DNA from: an uncultured Gemmatimonadota bacterium | GTDB lineage: Bacteria > Gemmatimonadota > Gemmatimonadetes > Longimicrobiales > Gaopeijiaceae | Length of the DNA: 9,084 bases | Assembly: GCA_937136445.1 (NCBI GenBank) | Contig: CAKZOQ010000124.1 | Location: 1 to 9,084, forward strand | Direction: 5' to 3' | Shown here: piece by piece, positions 1 through 6,717 of the stretch | How the letters are laid out: every line of letters begins with the position of its first letter | How positions within the stretch are numbered: the first letter of the stretch is position 1 | Program-made: the position numbers and the translations under genes | The notes under the pieces: model-generated | Databases searched by the model: none | What the model was told of the DNA's origin: nothing | What the model saw: only the letters and a program-made list of their open reading frames with translations

Positions 1-1123
1 TGGAGAGTAGGTCGGCCCGCTGGCCCACTCGCTCCAGCCGCCGCACCAGATCCGTCTCCATGAGGGCGATGGCCCGCTCCGTCTCCTCGGGGGCGACGTC
101 GTCCAGTCCCGCCACCTCCCGCATCACCCGTTCCTCCAGCTCCTCCACCGTGGCCCCGGGGTACCCGGTGGCCCACACCAGCATCATCGACGCGCCGGTG
201 AGGAGGGGGAAGGCGAAGGCGACGACGTCCTTGGCGACCCGCTCCTCCCGCACCAACCGACGGTAGAGCCGGGACCCGCGGCCCGTCCCCAGGACCCCCC
301 GGATGACGTCGGCGGTGGTGAAGGACGGATCGGTGAAGGGGGGGATGCGATAGGCGAGGATCACCCGCGGCAGCGGCACCTGGGACACCGAGTGGTCCCG
401 CACCACCTCGGGGAGGGGGTCCGGAAGCTGCGGCTCGCCGGGGAGGGCCGGGATCTCCCCACCCGGCTCGATGCCGCCGAACCAGCGCTCGATGCGCCCC
501 ACGACGTCGGCCGGGTCGAAGTCCCCCGCCACCGTGAGCACCGCGTTGTCCGGCACGTAGAAGGTCCGGAAGAAGTCGGCCACGTCGTCCAGGGTGGCGG
601 CGTCCAGGTCCTCCATGGAGCCGATGACGGTGTGGTGGTAGGGGTGGGTTTCGGGGTAGACCAGCCGCTGGAGGCGCTCGTCCCAGTCGCCGTACGGCCG
701 ATTGTCGTAGCGCTGGAGCTTCTCGTTCTTCACGACGTCACGCTGGTTGTCCAGCTTCTCCTGGTCCATGGCCGGGAGCATCCAGCCCATCCGGTCCGAC
801 TCCAGCCAGAGGGCCAGGTCCAGGTGGTGCGACGGGACCGTCTCGAAGTAGTTGGTCCGGTCGAACCAGGTGGTGGCGTTGAGACTGCCCCCCGCCCGCT
901 CCACCAGCTCGAAGTGGCGGTTCTTGGGCACGTGGGCGGAGCCCTGGAACATCATGTGCTCGAAGAGGTGTGCGAAGCCGGTCCTGCCCGGCCGCTCGTT
1001 GCGGGAGCCGACGCCGTACCAGAGGTTCACGCCCACCACGGGCACCGAGGGATCGTGGGAGAGGACCACGCGCAGCCCGTTGTCCAGGGTGTGGCGGTCC
1101 ACGGGGATGGCGAGACGACTCAC
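1..1123 (-). CDS. M16 family zinc metallopeptidase (insulinase/pitrilysin type), N-terminal part
   Basis: This gene is partial: 374 codons are visible and it continues past the left edge. The start is a GTG at 1123, with GGAG (1134-1137) about 10 nt upstream. The signature of the M16 inverzincin family is complete. HLFEH at residues 52-56 is the inverted zinc motif HxxEH, giving H52 and H56 as ligands and E55 as the catalytic base. The third ligand E133 follows H56 after exactly 76 residues, in the context DVVKNE. The family features GxGSR..E at about 37-43 and GGSLNATT at about 77-84 are also present. The visible part covers the active N-terminal domain and enters the second M16 domain at about residues 180-370. 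No signal peptide is obvious at this start, so a cytoplasmic or non-classical location is possible, although many relatives are periplasmic. It is divergent from the bPH2 gene. Substrate is unknown; family members degrade peptides and unfolded proteins. Confidence 0.93.
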   Translation of the reverse strand, partial: MSRLAIPVDRHTLDNGLRVVLSHDPSVPVVGVNLWYGVGSRNERPGRTGFAHLFEHMMFQGSAHVPKNRHFELVERAGGSLNATTWFDRTNYFETVPSHHLDLALWLESDRMGWMLPAMDQEKLDNQRDVVKNEKLQRYDNRPYGDWDERLQRLVYPETHPYHHTVIGSMEDLDAATLDDVADFFRTFYVPDNAVLTVAGDFDPADVVGRIERWFGGIEPGGEIPALPGEPQLPDPLPEVVRDHSVSQVPLPRVILAYRIPPFTDPSFTTADVIRGVLGTGRGSRLYRRLVREERVAKDVVAFAFPLLTGASMMLVWATGYPGATVEELEERVMREVAGLDDVAPEETERAIALMETDLVRRLERVGQRADLLS

Positions 1124-1334
1124 GGGGGCTCGACTCCTGGTCGGACGGGGTTCGCGGGGCACCCGAATCTCACCAGGGCGCAGGGAGCGGGAAAGGCCCG
1201 GAGACCCTGGACGCTCTACCTGCGGCCCCCCGATGTCGGAACCCGCGGCCGCCGTCCCGGTGAAGGATTCCCAGTGAGAAGGGGCATGCGACCCCGGGAC
1301 GCCACCCAACCCTGCTCCTCCGGCCCAGGACCCG

Positions 1335-1631
1335 ATGACCCCCGACCCCCTCTCCTCCGAGGTGATCCTGGAGGAAGCCGAGTTCAACCCGAAGGTGAAG
1401 AGCTACTGGCTCCTCTCGGGCACGCTGCTCTGCGTCCTCAGCGTCGTCGGGATCCCGCACCTCCCCGTCTGGCTCATCGTCGGACACTGGGTCACCGGGC
1501 GCTACCTGGAACAGATGCGCTGCGTGCTGACCAAACGGGCGCTCAAGGTCTGGCGTGGCATCCTGGTCCGAAAGGAGATGACGGTGCCCCTCGACAAGAT
1601 CACGGACCTGAGTACGGATCAACAGCCATGA
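1335..1631 (+). CDS. Truncated bacterial PH (bPH2/YdbT-like) domain membrane protein
   Basis: The product is 98 residues. The ATG at 1335 has only a weak AGGA (1327-1330) upstream, and I found no better in-frame start. Residues 1-20 are a short acidic N-terminus. Residues about 24-55 form one or two hydrophobic segments (YWLLSGTLLCVLSVVGIP, then LPVWLIVGHWV). Residues 60-93 match the opening strands of the bPH2 (DUF304) domain: CVLTKRALKVWRGILVRKE, then TVPLDKITDL. Known relatives continue after this motif for roughly 60 or more residues (typically xxQGPxMR...ETAGQS). Here the frame ends at TGA (1629-1631), a few residues past ITDL. The C-terminal half of the domain is therefore missing, and the ending coincides with a fall in GC content. 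It may be a pseudogene or decay product, and it is doubtful that the product folds. The role of bPH2 membrane proteins is mostly unknown. Confidence 0.72.
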   Translation: MTPDPLSSEVILEEAEFNPKVKSYWLLSGTLLCVLSVVGIPHLPVWLIVGHWVTGRYLEQMRCVLTKRALKVWRGILVRKEMTVPLDKITDLSTDQQP

Positions 1632-1685
1632 TATCCTGATTCTCACAAACCGTGACACGGCTGGGAAGATCACAAGGTAATGCTG

Positions 1686-1704
1686 GCAGCCCTGGAGGGG
1701 CTGC
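1686..1704. other. Small perfect hairpin in the islet's non-coding lead
   Basis: GCAGCCC (1686-1692) pairs perfectly with GGGCTGC (1698-1704) across a 5-nt loop. It lies 55 nt after the stop of the broken bPH2 gene. No T-tract follows on the plus strand, so it is not a standard Rho-independent terminator. It could be an incidental inverted repeat. Confidence 0.3.
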
Positions 1705-1892
1705 GCGGTACCGACATCAGCACCAACATCCGACGACGGCCAAGCAGAAAGATCCGAAGTTACCCGCAAACCGAACGAGTAGCCTACTTGCCATTCCTGC
1801 CGCACCGAGATATGGACTTCCAGCGAACTGTGGCGGCTAGGACGGCTCGCGGCCGCCAACGAGGCCGAAACGAGCGGGTTAATTCGGAATAC

Positions 1893-1897
1893 GGAGG
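1893..1897 (+). promoter_or_regulatory. Ribosome binding site GGAGG setting a GTG start
   Basis: GGAGG lies 5 nt before the GTG at 1903. It is the feature that selects this GTG over other candidates. A signal sequence with a lipobox begins directly at that codon, which supports the choice. Confidence 0.7.
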
Positions 1898-1902
1898 CTT
1901 TT

Positions 1903-2409
1903 GTGCGAGTTGGGATCAGGCAACTACTTGGCGTGACACTTCTACCAGTTGTCCTGGGACTTTACGCCTGCACCGATTCTGAGAGTCCGACCAGCCCTGG
2001 GATCATCCGAGCGGTCGATCCGCCCTCCAAGATCCTGGTGCCTCCGGACTGCGATGGTAGTTACACCCACTTCGTAGGGCAGTACCATCTCACACAGGAG
2101 CAGTGTGATGAGATTGCGGTGATTCTGGCGTTGATGCAGTACACGGGCGATCCGACGTGTGCGTCAATGTATGGTAGCATCTATAACCGGTTTGAGAGCA
2201 ACTGGATACGTCATGCGCCCATCTCAAATCACTGGTCCTACATGACCGCTGGGTGGCCCTACACCGTCATGACTCCGCTAGGATGGATTCAGAGCGGCGA
2301 GACTATCGGTGGTCTGCTTTGGCACGAGGAGGCCCATCACCGATGGGGTGATGACGAGCCAACTGCTACCTATTGGGAGAACCATTGCAAGAACAGTGTA
2401 CAGTGGTAA
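1903..2409 (+). CDS. Putative lipoprotein with HExxH metalloprotease-type motif
   Basis: The product is 168 residues, GTG start, strong GGAGG RBS. Residues 1-23 look like a lipoprotein signal: basic R2 and R6, hydrophobic stretch 8-20, then LYAC (20-23) with C23 as the probable lipidated cysteine. Y at position -2 is unusual for a lipobox. A short Ser/Pro linker (about 24-48) leads to a compact domain with C50, C68, C86 and C162, which could form two disulfides. Near the C-terminus, LLWHEEAHHRWGDDE contains HEEAH at 141-145, an HExxH zinc-peptidase motif preceded by hydrophobic residues as in zincins. E152 or E159 could be a third ligand. I recall similar small uncharacterised lipoproteins in Gemmatimonadota-type genomes but no named family. 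The protein is short for a classical peptidase. Export is well supported; zinc binding is plausible; proteolysis is unproven. It is probably cotranscribed with the next gene, 16 nt downstream. Confidence 0.72.
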   Translation: MRVGIRQLLGVTLLPVVLGLYACTDSESPTSPGIIRAVDPPSKILVPPDCDGSYTHFVGQYHLTQEQCDEIAVILALMQYTGDPTCASMYGSIYNRFESNWIRHAPISNHWSYMTAGWPYTVMTPLGWIQSGETIGGLLWHEEAHHRWGDDEPTATYWENHCKNSVQW

Positions 2410-2425
2410 GCCATGAGGAGCCAAG

Positions 2426-2920
2426 ATGAACACGCTAGCGATATTGTTGACGACAATGGTGCTCCAGGTCCCACCCCCAGATGCTGCCCCAGCTCTGCAA
2501 GTTTTGGTAGAACAGGGTCTGAGTAAGGTTGAGGGAGCCAGATTCTGGAACCGCGAGGAGGGCCCTCTGAGCATGGATCTCGACTCGTACGTCGTCGCCT
2601 TGGAAGAGAAGGCCGAGGTGATCAGCGATCGGGCTTCCTTCAAGGCGAGAACGGGCTTCGATGCTTCGATTTCTACTGAAGAGGCCATTCGATGCCCCAC
2701 CGCGACGTTCTGCGAGGAGCTCGATGGCGGTGCGCATTTCCGCGTCGATTCGATCGAGGCGCGTACGCCGGATGCCATCCAGGCGGTCGTCGAGTTTCTC
2801 ACCATCGTTCGACGAGGGGAGAGTACCGGCATCTGTCGCCTGAGGGTGCGCGCGAGAGCGCGGGCCACAGAGCGGGGAGAGTGGGTACCGGACGGTGTCG
2901 AGTGGGTGAGCTATTGCTGA
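2426..2920 (+). CDS. Small exported cysteine-containing protein, function unknown
   Basis: The product is 164 residues. The ATG at 2426 has GAGGAG (2415-2420) 5 nt upstream and begins 16 nt after the stop of the HExxH lipoprotein gene, so the two are likely one operon. Residues 1-15 are a short hydrophobic leader (LAILLTTMVLQV) without a basic n-region. A Pro/Ala segment (16-23) follows and could contain a cleavage site, so a signal peptide is likely but not classical. The mature part has exactly four cysteines, C90, C96, C137 and the terminal C164, consistent with two disulfides in an extracytoplasmic fold. The C-terminal half (about 103-164) reads like alternating beta strands, as in NTF2-like or other small alpha/beta domains, but this is only an impression. 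I recognise no family. The first half has lower GC, the second half is closer to the host average. Confidence 0.65.
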   Translation: MNTLAILLTTMVLQVPPPDAAPALQVLVEQGLSKVEGARFWNREEGPLSMDLDSYVVALEEKAEVISDRASFKARTGFDASISTEEAIRCPTATFCEELDGGAHFRVDSIEARTPDAIQAVVEFLTIVRRGESTGICRLRVRARARATERGEWVPDGVEWVSYC

Positions 2921-3010
2921 TGTAGACGCCCGCCAAAGGACCGGGGGGTAAGCGGAGGCCCGGTAGATTCACGCCCTGCGCGCCAAGGCTGGCACCCACG
3001 CATTCCGCCG

Positions 3011-3853
3011 CTACGGACGCTCGGCGAGCCTCCGCCGGAGCATGTCCGGCGCCAGGTTCTCCCGCAGGAGGCGGTCGGCGGCCTCGCTCCCCTGGGCCAG
3101 CCGATCCTCCACGGCCTGAAGGAGGGCCTGATCGCCCTCCCGTCCCCGCATGCGCGCCCTCTCCATCATCTCGAAGGCCAGCCCCTCGTCGCCCACCGCC
3201 GAGGCGGCCAGGCTGGCGACAGCCTGGACCTCCACGTCGTGGGGAGCCAGACGCGCCGCCTCGGAGAGCTCCCCGGCGGCCTCCTCCCACCGGTCCACCT
3301 CCAGGAGCAGCAGCCCGAAGACGGCGCGGATCCAGGGGTCCCGGCGATCCAGCGCCACCGCCTCGCCCACCGCGGCCGCCGCGGCCTCGGGCTTCTCGTC
3401 GAGCTGAAGGGCCACCCCCAGCTCGTACGCGATCTGCGGGTCGTCCCGGTCCAGCTCCCGCGCCGCGGTGAGTTCGTCCAGGGCGTCCTCCACGAACCCC
3501 TCCCGGGAGAGGTAGGCGCCGTAGAGCATCCGGCCCATGGCGTAGTCCGGGGCGGTGAGGGCCGCCGCCCGGAGCGCCGACTCGGCGTCGGGATCGGCGA
3601 AGTGGCTCAGGGCGTTGCCGGCGGTGGCCAGGACGTGCGGGTCCTGGGGGTCCAGCGCCAGCGCCCGCTTGAAGCGCTCGTAGGCGATGCCCTGCATGCC
3701 CAGCTCCCGCTCGGCGACGCCCAGCCAGCAGTGGATCTCCGGCGCGTCCTCGTACTCCTCGAGTTGCTCCCGGAGGAGCTCTGCCGCCGCATCCCACTCG
3801 CCGTCGTCGGCATGCCGAAAGGCCCGCTGCAGCACCTCGTCCAGCGCCTCCAT
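3011..3853 (-). CDS. Tetratricopeptide repeat (TPR) protein
   Basis: The product is 280 residues. The ATG at 3853 overlaps the gpmI stop codon (TGATG), which indicates translational coupling and fixes this start; the open frame extends upstream only as an out-of-frame reading of gpmI. The protein is almost wholly alpha-helical TPR-type repeats. The clearest unit is residues about 37-70, with W43, G45, Y57, F60 and A63-L66 followed by LDP. Others lie at about 1-35, 105-138 (YGAYLSREGF...ALDELTAARELD), 139-172 (YELGVALQLDEKPEAA) and 173-206 (FGLLLLEVDRWEEAAGEL). There is no signal peptide or membrane segment, so it is probably a cytoplasmic protein-interaction scaffold. Its C-terminal tail (about 240-280) is charged and less repeat-like. 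The partner is unknown; coupling to gpmI does not by itself imply a glycolytic role. It is convergent with the islet genes, with a 90-nt gap. Confidence 0.85.
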   Translation of the reverse strand: MEALDEVLQRAFRHADDGEWDAAAELLREQLEEYEDAPEIHCWLGVAERELGMQGIAYERFKRALALDPQDPHVLATAGNALSHFADPDAESALRAAALTAPDYAMGRMLYGAYLSREGFVEDALDELTAARELDRDDPQIAYELGVALQLDEKPEAAAAAVGEAVALDRRDPWIRAVFGLLLLEVDRWEEAAGELSEAARLAPHDVEVQAVASLAASAVGDEGLAFEMMERARMRGREGDQALLQAVEDRLAQGSEAADRLLRENLAPDMLRRRLAERP

Positions 3854-5388
3854 CAGCCGTCCTCCGTCAACGGAATCCCGGTCATCTCCCCGGGGCGCTC
3901 CAGGCCCAGGTAGCGGAGGACGGTGGGGGCCACGTCGGCGAGGCGCCCGGTGGGCCGGATGGAGGGGGTCCCCCCCGACGGATCGAAGACCACCAGGTCC
4001 ACGGGCTCGGTGGTGTGGGCCGTGTGGGGGGCTCCGTTCGCGTCCAGCATCTGCTCGCAGTTGCCGTGGTCGGCGGTGACCAGCGCCACCCAGTCCCCCT
4101 GGCGCTCCACCTCGTCCAGGAGCTCGCCCAGGCATCCGTCCACCGTCTCCACCGCCGTGACGGCGGCGGGGATGGAGCCGGTGTGCCCCACCATGTCCGG
4201 GTTGGCGAAGTTCACCAGGATGAAGGAGACCTCCCCGCCACGGAGGCCCTCCAGCACCGAGTCACAGACGCCGCGGGCGCTCATCTCCGGTCGGAGGTCG
4301 TAGGTGGCCACCGGTGGAGAGGGGGTCAGAGCCCGTTCCTCGCCCTCCACGGCGCCCTCCTCCCCGCCGTTGAAGAAGTAGGTCACGTGGGCGTACTTCT
4401 CGGTCTCCGCCGCCTTGAGCTGCCGCAGCCCGGCGTCGGCCACGACCTCCGAGAGGACCCGGGGGATCTCCCGGGGAGGGAAGGCGACCTGCACGGGGTA
4501 GGCAGGCTCGTACTGGGTGAGGGTGGTCACCCCCGCGAAGGGTCCTCGATGCCGTGGGAAGTCGTCGAAGCCCTCCAGCGTCAGCGCCGCCGTGAGCTGG
4601 CGCATGCGGTCGGCGCGGAAGTTGAAGAGGAGGACGGCGTCGTCCGCGTGGATCCCCTCCTCCCCGGCCCCGCGGATCACCACCGGCGGCACGAACTCGT
4701 CGGTGACGTCCTCGGCGTAGCGCTCCTCGAGGAAGAGCGGGTCGTCCTCCACGACCTCGGATTCACCCAGGACGATGGCCCCCCAGGCCTTCTCGGTGCG
4801 GGCCCAGCGCCGGTCCCGGTCCATGGCGAAGTACCGGCCGCAGACGGTGGCCACGGCCCAGCCTGGCGCCTCTTCGCACCGTTCCTGGACGCGGGCGACG
4901 TGGCGCACTCCGCTGGTGGGGGAGGTGTCCCGGCCGTCGGTGATGCAGTGGATCCGGACCGCCAGATCCGTGGGGAGGGCGTCGAGGATGGCCTCCAGGT
5001 GGCGGACGTGGCTGTGGACCCCGCCGTCGCTCACCAGCCCCACCAGGTGGAGGGTGCCTCCGTCCCGCCGCAGCCGCTCCACCGTCTGCGGAAGGCCCAG
5101 CGCCTCGGCCAGGGTGCCCTCCGCCACCGCCCGGTCCACCCGGGCGATGTCCTGATAGACCACTCGGCCCGCGCCCAGGTTCAGGTGCCCCACCTCCGAG
5201 TTGCCCATCTGGCCCGCCGGAAGTCCCACGTCCTCGCCGGAGCAGGCCAGGCGGGTCCGTGGGTGGCCGTCGTAGAGGGCGCGGAAGCGAGGCACCGAGG
5301 CCTGCTCCACCGCGTTGCCCGGGTTCGGCTCCGGCCCGAAGTCGGAGTGACCCCAGCCGTCGAGAATGACGAGGAGGACCTTCTGCAT
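3853..5388 (-). CDS. gpmI: 2,3-bisphosphoglycerate-independent phosphoglycerate mutase
   Basis: The product is 511 residues, the usual length for this enzyme. It interconverts 3-phosphoglycerate and 2-phosphoglycerate in cytoplasmic glycolysis and gluconeogenesis, using two Mn2+ ions and a phosphoserine intermediate. Key sites are visible: D10 in LVILDGWG, catalytic S64 in GNSEVGHLNLGAG, ITDGRDTSP at about 152-160, FNFRADRMRQ, and EKYAHVTYFFNGG. The metal ligands are D398 and H402 (NPDMVGH), D440 and H441 (TADHGN), and H458 (HTAHTTEP). These correspond to the characterised Bacillus enzyme's D12, S62, D403, H407, D444, H445 and H462. The domain order is intact: phosphatase part, inserted phosphotransferase domain (about 78-300), phosphatase part. 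The ATG at 5388 has GAGG 4 nt upstream. The gene is first of a two-gene unit with the TPR gene and divergent from the aminotransferase gene. Confidence 0.97.
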   Translation of the reverse strand: MQKVLLVILDGWGHSDFGPEPNPGNAVEQASVPRFRALYDGHPRTRLACSGEDVGLPAGQMGNSEVGHLNLGAGRVVYQDIARVDRAVAEGTLAEALGLPQTVERLRRDGGTLHLVGLVSDGGVHSHVRHLEAILDALPTDLAVRIHCITDGRDTSPTSGVRHVARVQERCEEAPGWAVATVCGRYFAMDRDRRWARTEKAWGAIVLGESEVVEDDPLFLEERYAEDVTDEFVPPVVIRGAGEEGIHADDAVLLFNFRADRMRQLTAALTLEGFDDFPRHRGPFAGVTTLTQYEPAYPVQVAFPPREIPRVLSEVVADAGLRQLKAAETEKYAHVTYFFNGGEEGAVEGEERALTPSPPVATYDLRPEMSARGVCDSVLEGLRGGEVSFILVNFANPDMVGHTGSIPAAVTAVETVDGCLGELLDEVERQGDWVALVTADHGNCEQMLDANGAPHTAHTTEPVDLVVFDPSGGTPSIRPTGRLADVAPTVLRYLGLERPGEMTGIPLTEDG

Positions 5389-5526
5389 CGTGCCTCGGAT
5401 GTGGATGGACGCGCCCCGTCGGCGAAGGGGTAACGGGGTGGGCATGGCAGGCGGAAATCTAATGAGCGTTGCCGGGGGGGCCCAATGGTGCCGCCCCACC
5501 CGTCCCTCCTGGACCTGCACGGGTCG

Positions 5527-5555
5527 TTGTCCTCTCGGGTCCACCTCTCTACCAT
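5527..5555 (+). promoter_or_regulatory. Candidate sigma70-type promoter for the aminotransferase operon
   Basis: TTGTCC (5527-5532) and TACCAT (5550-5555) are separated by 17 nt, each matching 4 of 6 consensus bases. Transcription would begin near 5562, about 37 nt before the GTG at 5599 and downstream of the alternative ATG at 5485. The match is modest and could be chance in high-GC DNA. Confidence 0.3.
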
Positions 5556-5598
5556 CCCCTGGCCGAGCCGTCCCACCCCCTTCCACCCGGATCTCCTC

Positions 5599-6717
5599 GT
5601 GCGCTACACGCCCTTCGCCATGGAGCGCTATCAGTCCACCTGGGAGCACCGGGTGGAGATCAATCTCTCGGAATCCGGGGTCCACCCCATGACCGCCCGG
5701 GAGCTCCTGGAGCTGGCGGGCCGCCCCGAGCTGGACATCGCCGACATCCGCCTCACCTACGGCCAGTCCAACGGCTCCGACGAGCTGAGGGCCCGGATCG
5801 CGGCCCGGTACGACGGCGCCGACGAGGATTCGGTGCTGGTCACGGTGGGCGGGGTGGAGGCCAACTTCGTCGCCTTCTGGCACCTCATGGAGACCCACGG
5901 CACGGCCGCCGTCCTGGTCCCCAACTACGGCCAGGTGCCCGGTCTCCTGGACTCCTTCGACGGCCGGGTGATCCCGGTGCCCCTCCAGGAGTCGGAGGGG
6001 TGGCAGCCGGACCTGGAGGCGCTGGAGTCGGCCCTCCGGGAGGGCGCGCGCTTCCTCCTGGTGACCAATCCCAACAACCCCACCGGAGTCGTCCTGAACG
6101 AGGCGTCCCGTGCGGCCATCGCACGGCTCACCGAGGAGCACGGCGCCTGGATCCTCGCCGACGAGGTGTACGCCGGCGCCGAACAGGGCGGGCCGGAGAC
6201 GGCCTCCTTCTGGGGGGCCCACGAGCGGGTCCTCTGCACCAACTCCCTCTCCAAGGCGTACGGCCTTCCGGGGCTCCGCCTGGGCTGGCTCATGGCGCCG
6301 GCGGAACTCCGGGATGAACTCTGGGGGCGGACGGACTACACCACCATCAGCCCCAACTCCATCTCGGATCGGCTGGCCACCCTGGCCCTCGAACCGGAGA
6401 CCCGGAGCCGCATCGTGGAGCGCACCCGGGGCATCATCCGGTCCAACTTCGACCTCCTCCGGGACTGGATGGAGGCCCAGGAGGGCCGCTTCCGGTACAT
6501 CCCGCCGGACGCCGGGGCCATCTGCTACCTCCGCTACGACGCCGAGGTGAACTCCACCGAGTTCGCCGAAAAGCTCCGCACCGAGAAGGGTGTCCTGGTG
6601 GTCCCGGGGGACCATTTCCGCATGGACTCCTACCTGCGGCTGGGCTTCGGGAACCCGGCGGACGAGCTCCGCGAGGGGCTGGACCGGGTGCGGGCGGCCT
6701 TCGACGAGCTGGCATGA
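5599..6717 (+). CDS. PLP-dependent aminotransferase, class I/II (fold type I)
   Basis: The product is 372 residues from the GTG at 5599. This start was chosen because the family-like N-terminus RYTPFAMERY begins there. The same frame opens further upstream at an ATG (5485), but those 38 extra residues are Pro/Ser-rich and look non-coding. No clear Shine-Dalgarno precedes either. Fold-type I landmarks are complete: NLSESG at about 24-29, NPNNPTG at 157-163, D188 and Y191 in ILADEVYAG (pyridine nitrogen and O3' contacts), the Schiff-base lysine K219 in TNSLSKAYGLPGLRLGW, and R347 in YLRLGFG (substrate carboxylate). The protein is cytoplasmic. The amino donor and acceptor cannot be read from sequence; relatives include amino-acid aminotransferases and specialised enzymes of the capreomycidine-synthase type. 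Its TGA overlaps the next gene's ATG (ATGA), so the two are translationally coupled. Confidence 0.92.
   Translation: MRYTPFAMERYQSTWEHRVEINLSESGVHPMTARELLELAGRPELDIADIRLTYGQSNGSDELRARIAARYDGADEDSVLVTVGGVEANFVAFWHLMETHGTAAVLVPNYGQVPGLLDSFDGRVIPVPLQESEGWQPDLEALESALREGARFLLVTNPNNPTGVVLNEASRAAIARLTEEHGAWILADEVYAGAEQGGPETASFWGAHERVLCTNSLSKAYGLPGLRLGWLMAPAELRDELWGRTDYTTISPNSISDRLATLALEPETRSRIVERTRGIIRSNFDLLRDWMEAQEGRFRYIPPDAGAICYLRYDAEVNSTEFAEKLRTEKGVLVVPGDHFRMDSYLRLGFGNPADELREGLDRVRAAFDELA

Larger units (their letters stand above)
1612..2930. other. Lower-GC islet of probable foreign or accessory DNA
   Basis: Composition changes abruptly near 1612 and returns to the high-GC norm by about 2930. 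Hand counts give 31/60 G+C at 1741-1800 and 30/60 at 2161-2220, against 46/60 at 6001-6060. Codons rare in the flanking genes (ATA, TTA, TTG, AGT) appear. The first 270 nt (about 1632-1902) hold no gene I can support, only short frames without family resemblance and a small hairpin. Two genes for exported proteins follow. The second is nearer the host composition in its 3' half, so the right edge is gradual. I saw no flanking direct repeats, integrase, transposase or tRNA. The edges are estimates by eye. Confidence 0.6.

Noticed and set aside
392..1639. A 415-codon open frame on the plus strand.
   Set aside because: It is antisense to the M16 peptidase and then out of frame with the bPH2 gene. 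Both of those have clear motifs; this one has none.
1788..1816. TTGCCA, 17 nt, TATGGA as a promoter for the islet operon.
   Set aside because: The -35 part is good (5 of 6) but the -10 part matches only 3 of 6 positions. It is too weak to list as a feature.
1652..1982. Short plus-strand frames of 62 and 100 codons between the bPH2 gene and the HExxH lipoprotein gene.
   Set aside because: They have no ribosome binding site or family resemblance, and the longer one runs into the lipoprotein gene in another frame.
2278..2868. A 196-codon minus-strand frame inside the islet.
   Set aside because: It is antisense to the two islet genes, which have good ribosome binding sites and signal sequences. 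This frame has no recognisable feature.
2941..2963. CCGGG/CCCGG inverted repeat between the islet and the TPR gene, as a terminator or attachment-site trace.
   Set aside because: The stem is only 5 bp with no T-tract, and no matching direct repeat was seen near 1612. Nothing else in 2921-3010 stands out, and it is not a tRNA fragment.
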